Shown here: one piece after another, positions 23,022 through 25,713 of the stretch
How positions within the stretch are numbered: the stretch's first letter is position 1
How the letters are laid out: each line of letters begins with the position of its first letter
Assembly (NCBI GenBank): GCA_015478675.1
Contig: JADMIH010000040.1
Location: forward strand, 1-25,713
Origin: Chloroflexota bacterium
GTDB taxonomy: Bacteria; Chloroflexota; Chloroflexia; QHBQ01; JADMIH01
DNA: 25,713 nucleotides
Reading direction: 5' to 3'
The notes under the pieces: generated by a model
Told to the model about the DNA's origin: nothing
The model's input: only the letters and a program-made list of their open reading frames with translations
The model's database searches: none
Position numbers and translations under genes: made by a program

Positions 23022-24071
23022 TTATTCCCTCGCGAACTCCACGTCCGCGATATACCGGCCATCGTAAGGTGTGTCCCCCTCAACGATCCACATGCTCTTG
23101 GTAGCATAGTCGGTCTGGGACTTGACGGCGCTGTGGGCCTTCACGATGTGACGATCGTAGGCCAGGTGCAGGCGGCTGGCGAACTCGTGGAAGTCGTACT
23201 CGAATTGCGCCCGCAGATAATCGGTGAATGTGTGCTTGCTTGGCTGGCTGGCGAAGGCTCTACCCTGGCGCAGCAGCACCATCTCTATATAGCAGTCCAC
23301 GATATTCACCCGAGTTCCCTGTGCCTGCGTGCCTCGTTTGCGTCGGGCGGTCTGGTAAGCCTCGTGGAATTGCGCAATCCAGGCTTTCCCATCCTGATTT
23401 CGACCCATGATGGCCTTTGATGCGCTCGCGTAGGCTTTCATTGCGCCTTCTACCGTGATGGGAGCATGTGGCACCACAATGTCTTTGCCGTAACGCAGCA
23501 CTATGAAGCGTTTGGCGAAGTTGGCCTCAAGCTCGAAGCGCCCGATCTCGAAGCGGGGTGCGCGACCGCCTATCTGTATCCCCTGCTCCGACAGGGCCGA
23601 GCGGAGCCTCCGGCCAAATTCATCGCCGAGCACGCGCTGGGCCACATCCAGTTCCTCACGTAGGGGCGGAAGCGTTTCGCGCACGTTCTCTTGTTTTGCC
23701 AATTCCAGTGCGGCAAGAGCTTTGTCCAGCCGCACTACGTCCACAGGCTCCGTGCGTAGAGCCGACGACGCATCTTTCAGCGCGCCGGTGAGGGTGGCCA
23801 GGCTCTTGAGCTCGCGGCGTATGTCGGGTAGCAGCGGATCCACTGCCTCTTCCTTCAACCTGCTTTGAGAGAACACTTCTTGAGCACCGTTCAGGCCGTC
23901 GGGGGAGACGCCTGACCTCAGCATGCTAAGGTCTCGCAGCGCCTTTTGTGCCTTGCTGTGGGCGTTTGTGACCCCCTTGAAAGCCGCCTGCAATCCGGCA
24001 ACAGCTTTCTGCTGCTGAGTATATGTCTCGCGCAGCGTATCAAGTTGGGTATTCAGAGTTTCGTCAGGCAT
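23022..24071 (-). CDS. Coiled-coil protein of unknown family, first gene of the ATPase-helicase operon
   Basis: A protein of about 349 residues that I do not recognise. The first ~155 residues are helical with coiled-coil character (QQQKAVAGLQAAFKGVTNA, LPDIRRELKSLATLTGALKD, ELDVAQRVLGDEF). The rest is a globular domain containing the FEIGRFELEANFAKRF and RGTQAQGTRVNIVDCYIEMV blocks and a C-terminal FEYDFHEFASRLHLAYDRH stretch. No signal peptide, membrane segment or catalytic motif is evident. I prefer ATG 24071, with AGGTGA nine bases upstream, over the GTG at 24080. As the leading gene it may be the target-recognition or scaffold component of the system; that is inference from position only. 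Confidence 0.7.
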   Translation of the reverse strand: MPDETLNTQLDTLRETYTQQQKAVAGLQAAFKGVTNAHSKAQKALRDLSMLRSGVSPDGLNGAQEVFSQSRLKEEAVDPLLPDIRRELKSLATLTGALKDASSALRTEPVDVVRLDKALAALELAKQENVRETLPPLREELDVAQRVLGDEFGRRLRSALSEQGIQIGGRAPRFEIGRFELEANFAKRFIVLRYGKDIVVPHAPITVEGAMKAYASASKAIMGRNQDGKAWIAQFHEAYQTARRKRGTQAQGTRVNIVDCYIEMVLLRQGRAFASQPSKHTFTDYLRAQFEYDFHEFASRLHLAYDRHIVKAHSAVKSQTDYATKSMWIVEGDTPYDGRYIADVEFARE

Positions 24072-24243
24072 GATGATCACTCACCTAGTCAATAAACATA
24101 CTTGGACGCAACCAGCAGATATTTCACCTTTTTCGTTATCTTGGGCGCGAGACCGGCTTGCTACAAGTTGAGGGCCAAACCAAAGGTCACAACGGAGATC
24201 CTGTCCTGTTCCTCCGCTTTCCGCAAAAGTGACCTGAGCTGTG

Positions 24244-24498
24244 TCAGTAGTGAAATCGCGCCTGTAGCAAATCGATCCTATCCGCGCGCACCAGGTAGAG
24301 CTCCTGAGTGATTCGCCTCGACCAGACGTTTGGGCCCAAATACTTCAACGGCTCAGGCTTCCCTATGCCTCCGAAAGGGTCTCGCAACACAGCCTCCACC
24401 AGGTTTAGCACTCTCAACGCTGTGCGGCGATAGCTTTCTACCCAGTGGCGCAGGTCTTCTCGAAACTCCGACTGAAAAAGCGCCTGGCGCTCACTCAC
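24244..24498 (-). pseudogene. YoeB-like toxin, internally deleted
   Basis: From a GTG at 24498 the frame reads a Txe/YoeB-type mRNA interferase: FREDLRHWVESYRRTALRV, then DPFGGIGKPEPLKYLGPNVW and SRRITQE, ending ARFHY. Between ITQE and the next strand, the usual HRLVY box is missing about four residues, including the arginine that corresponds to catalytic R65 of E. coli YoeB; the glutamate of KPEPLK and the final His-Tyr remain. A four-codon in-frame loss would leave an open frame but probably a dead toxin. It follows an eroded yefM by 49 bases, so the pair is a relic. Confidence 0.75.
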
Positions 24499-24547
24499 GT
24501 TCCGGTGCGTCCTGCTCCGAAGTATCTCGCATTGATTTCGGCTCGGA

Positions 24548-24750
24548 TTACAGCCCCATCTCTTTGCGAAGGTCGTCCACCGTGCCCGGCTTCTCGCTCC
24601 CATCGAGGGCACGACTCAAGGCTGCCAGCAGCCTTTGCCGCCTTTGCACCTGCGCACGATGATAACTTCGCGGTCATCGACAACCCTATCAAAATAGGAT
24701 GCCAGATTCTCCCGGGCCTCTGTGTAAGTAGTTCCTACTGCCAACTTCAC
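24548..24750 (-). pseudogene. YefM/Phd-like antitoxin, frameshifted by an internal deletion
   Basis: From a GTG at 24750 the first frame gives TYTEARENLASYFDRVVDD followed by REVIIVRR, the N-terminus of a YefM antitoxin, and then runs to an early stop. The C-terminal part (LAALSRALDGSEKPGTVDDL, then RKEMGL) appears in another frame directly after. The segment normally linking them (RGGE...VAL...LLET) is absent, and the total length (203 bases) is not a multiple of three. A deletion of roughly 55-75 bases is the simplest explanation. Without its antitoxin, only an inactive yoeB could be kept, which agrees with the toxin lesion. Confidence 0.75.
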
Positions 24751-24761
24751 ACCCCTGCTGC

Positions 24762-24800
24762 ATAATCACCACGTAGAGCCTTCCTGTACGTGGTGATTAT
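24762..24800. repeat. 14-bp perfect inverted repeat upstream of the yefM remnant
   Basis: ATAATCACCACGTA (24762-24775) and TACGTGGTGATTAT (24787-24800) flank an 11-base spacer. It sits 11 bases before the yefM start, where an autoregulatory operator would be. It has no T-run. An end-structure of the neighbouring IS630-type element is the alternative. Confidence 0.7.
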
Positions 24801-24885
24801 AGCTCAAAGGCACCATTCAGTCCAGCGCTAGTGCAGGTTCGACAAACCAGTTGTGTAAACAGTGTTGAAGTTGGTAAACCTGGGC

Positions 24886-25682
24886 ATGAGACCTCCTATG
24901 TTTGTACGCACGCTGAGAGCTGAGGAGCAGTCACATTTACAGGCTGGACTGCGCTGTTCTGAGGCATTCACCATGCGTCGTTGCCAAATACTGTTAGCAT
25001 CTAGCCCAGGCCAACGAGCCTCCGAGATTGCCGGCAACCTCGGTTGTGCGACCCAGACTGTGCGTAATGCCATCCATGACTTCCATGCCGAGGGGTTGCA
25101 ATGCTTGTCTAAAGAAACCTCACGGCCCAAGAGTGTCCCGCCTCTGTTCGACCAATCGAGGTGTGAGGCTCTACGTGAGTTGCTACACCGCTCGCCGCGT
25201 TACTTCGACAAGCAAAGCAGCATCTGGAACCTGGAATCAGTGACCGCTGTGACCTATGATATGAGCAAAAGCTCACTTCATGGCTCGTCAGTAGCCAAAC
25301 CATACGTAATGCCCCTGGGAGTTAGTTTAGACGTTGGCTGCAAACGCGCTAAACATTGGATCACCAGTCCTGATCCCGATTATGCAGCTAAAAAACGTTT
25401 GCAGTGGCTGACTGACCAAAACAGCAATCGCCCTGGTTGGGTAATCGGCTATCAGGACGAAAGCTGTTGGAGCAGGCTTAAGCCACCAACCACAGCTACA
25501 TAGTTGGGTAGCGCATGATGAGCAGGCATGATGAGCAGTTAGGCTTGCACGAGTTAGAGCGCAATAAAGCTGATGAGGCAGACCCCGCTCCTATGGCATT
25601 GTGTTGCTACGGGATGCTGCGGGCAGACAACGGGCACCATGGTCAAATGCTCCTACTTAGTCCTACAGCCGCAGTTATATAA
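24886..25682 (+). pseudogene. IS630-family transposase, multiply frameshifted and 3'-truncated
   Basis: The start MRPPMFVRTLRAEEQ and the helix-turn-helix region (AFTMRRCQILLAS, RASEIAGNLGCATQTVRNAI) are those of IS630-type transposases, and KRAKHWITSPDPDYA and WVIGYQDESCWSRL mark the approach to the DDE domain. Family blocks change frame: LVSSQTIRNA lies in frame 3 around 25284, QPQLHSWVAHDEQ in frame 2 from 25487 and LGLHELERNKADEADPAP in frame 3 after 25538. The last switch follows a 13-bp tandem duplication (CATGATGAGCAG at 25514 and 25527). The remaining DDE residues are absent, so the element cannot be active by itself. Confidence 0.8.
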
Positions 25683-25713
25683 TGTTAAAATAGATCTCCA
25701 AGAGAAAGAAGTT

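Noticed and set aside
16996..24080. Calling the operon a complete BREX system
   Set aside because: No PglZ, PglX-type methyltransferase, PglW kinase, BrxL or BrxA/B is present in the window; only ATPase and helicase families are shared.
24102..24311. Plus-strand ORF between the coiled-coil gene and the yoeB relic
   Set aside because: It overlaps the yoeB remnant antisense, has no ribosome site and no family resemblance.
1..25713. tRNA genes
   Set aside because: I found no cloverleaf-like segment with the conserved T-loop and D-loop bases in the intergenic regions inspected; a covariance search would be needed to exclude them fully.

Overview
The window looks like a chromosomal segment of a mid-GC, Gram-positive-like or deeply branching bacterium. 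I favour Chloroflexota (Ktedonobacteria-like). The reasons are an ECF sigma factor paired with a DUF5667-type protein carrying long Pro/Thr stalks, relics of IS630 and ISAzo13 transposases, sigma-70 promoters with TTGACA/TATAAT boxes, and frequent GTG/TTG starts. This placement is inference; no rRNA gene lies inside the window.

Left end (1-2640). The first ~330 bases read leftward as a tandem-promoter leader (two perfect TTGACA-17-TATAAT promoters), most likely feeding an rRNA operon just beyond the left edge. A 51-bp near-perfect palindrome follows. Next comes a small minus-strand stress-type locus (YCII protein, NTF2-like protein, TetR regulator), whose regulator gene is bracketed by two identical 25-bp operators in opposite orientation. 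A 147-bp MITE-like repeat closes the region.

Middle (2700-16104). On the plus strand are a PH-domain membrane protein and a DUF167 protein. A compact minus-strand operon follows (GT2 glycosyltransferase, short ORF, cupin, class III aminotransferase related to glutamate-1-semialdehyde aminomutase, nucleotidyltransferase). Then come the housekeeping pair rnhB-yraN and, on the plus strand, an ECF sigma factor with its putative membrane-anchored partner. An envelope-polysaccharide block on the minus strand holds a Wzx/MATE-type flippase, an unknown tail-anchored protein, a GT4 glycosyltransferase and an LPG-synthase-like flippase-domain protein.

Junction (16105-16995). This gene-free stretch is a graveyard of small elements: a second copy of the 147-bp MITE with a 26-bp perfect stem, a 173-bp element with 20-bp perfect terminal inverted repeats, and the C-terminal stub of an ISAzo13-type transposase.

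Right end (16996-25713). Seven closely packed minus-strand genes form the most interesting unit. In transcription order they are a coiled-coil protein of unknown family, a BrxC/BrxD-like (DUF2791) P-loop ATPase, a second such ATPase with an N-terminal SH3/Tudor-like domain, hicA, hicB, a GIY-YIG-like nuclease, and an Lhr/BrxHI-like superfamily 2 helicase. The ATPase-helicase pairing recalls BREX type 2 accessory genes, but no PglZ, methyltransferase, PglW or Lon-like gene is present in the window. It is therefore a candidate stand-alone anti-phage or DNA-processing system with an embedded toxin-antitoxin pair. Upstream lie an eroded yefM-yoeB pair and a frameshifted IS630 transposase, as expected in an accessory or defence region.
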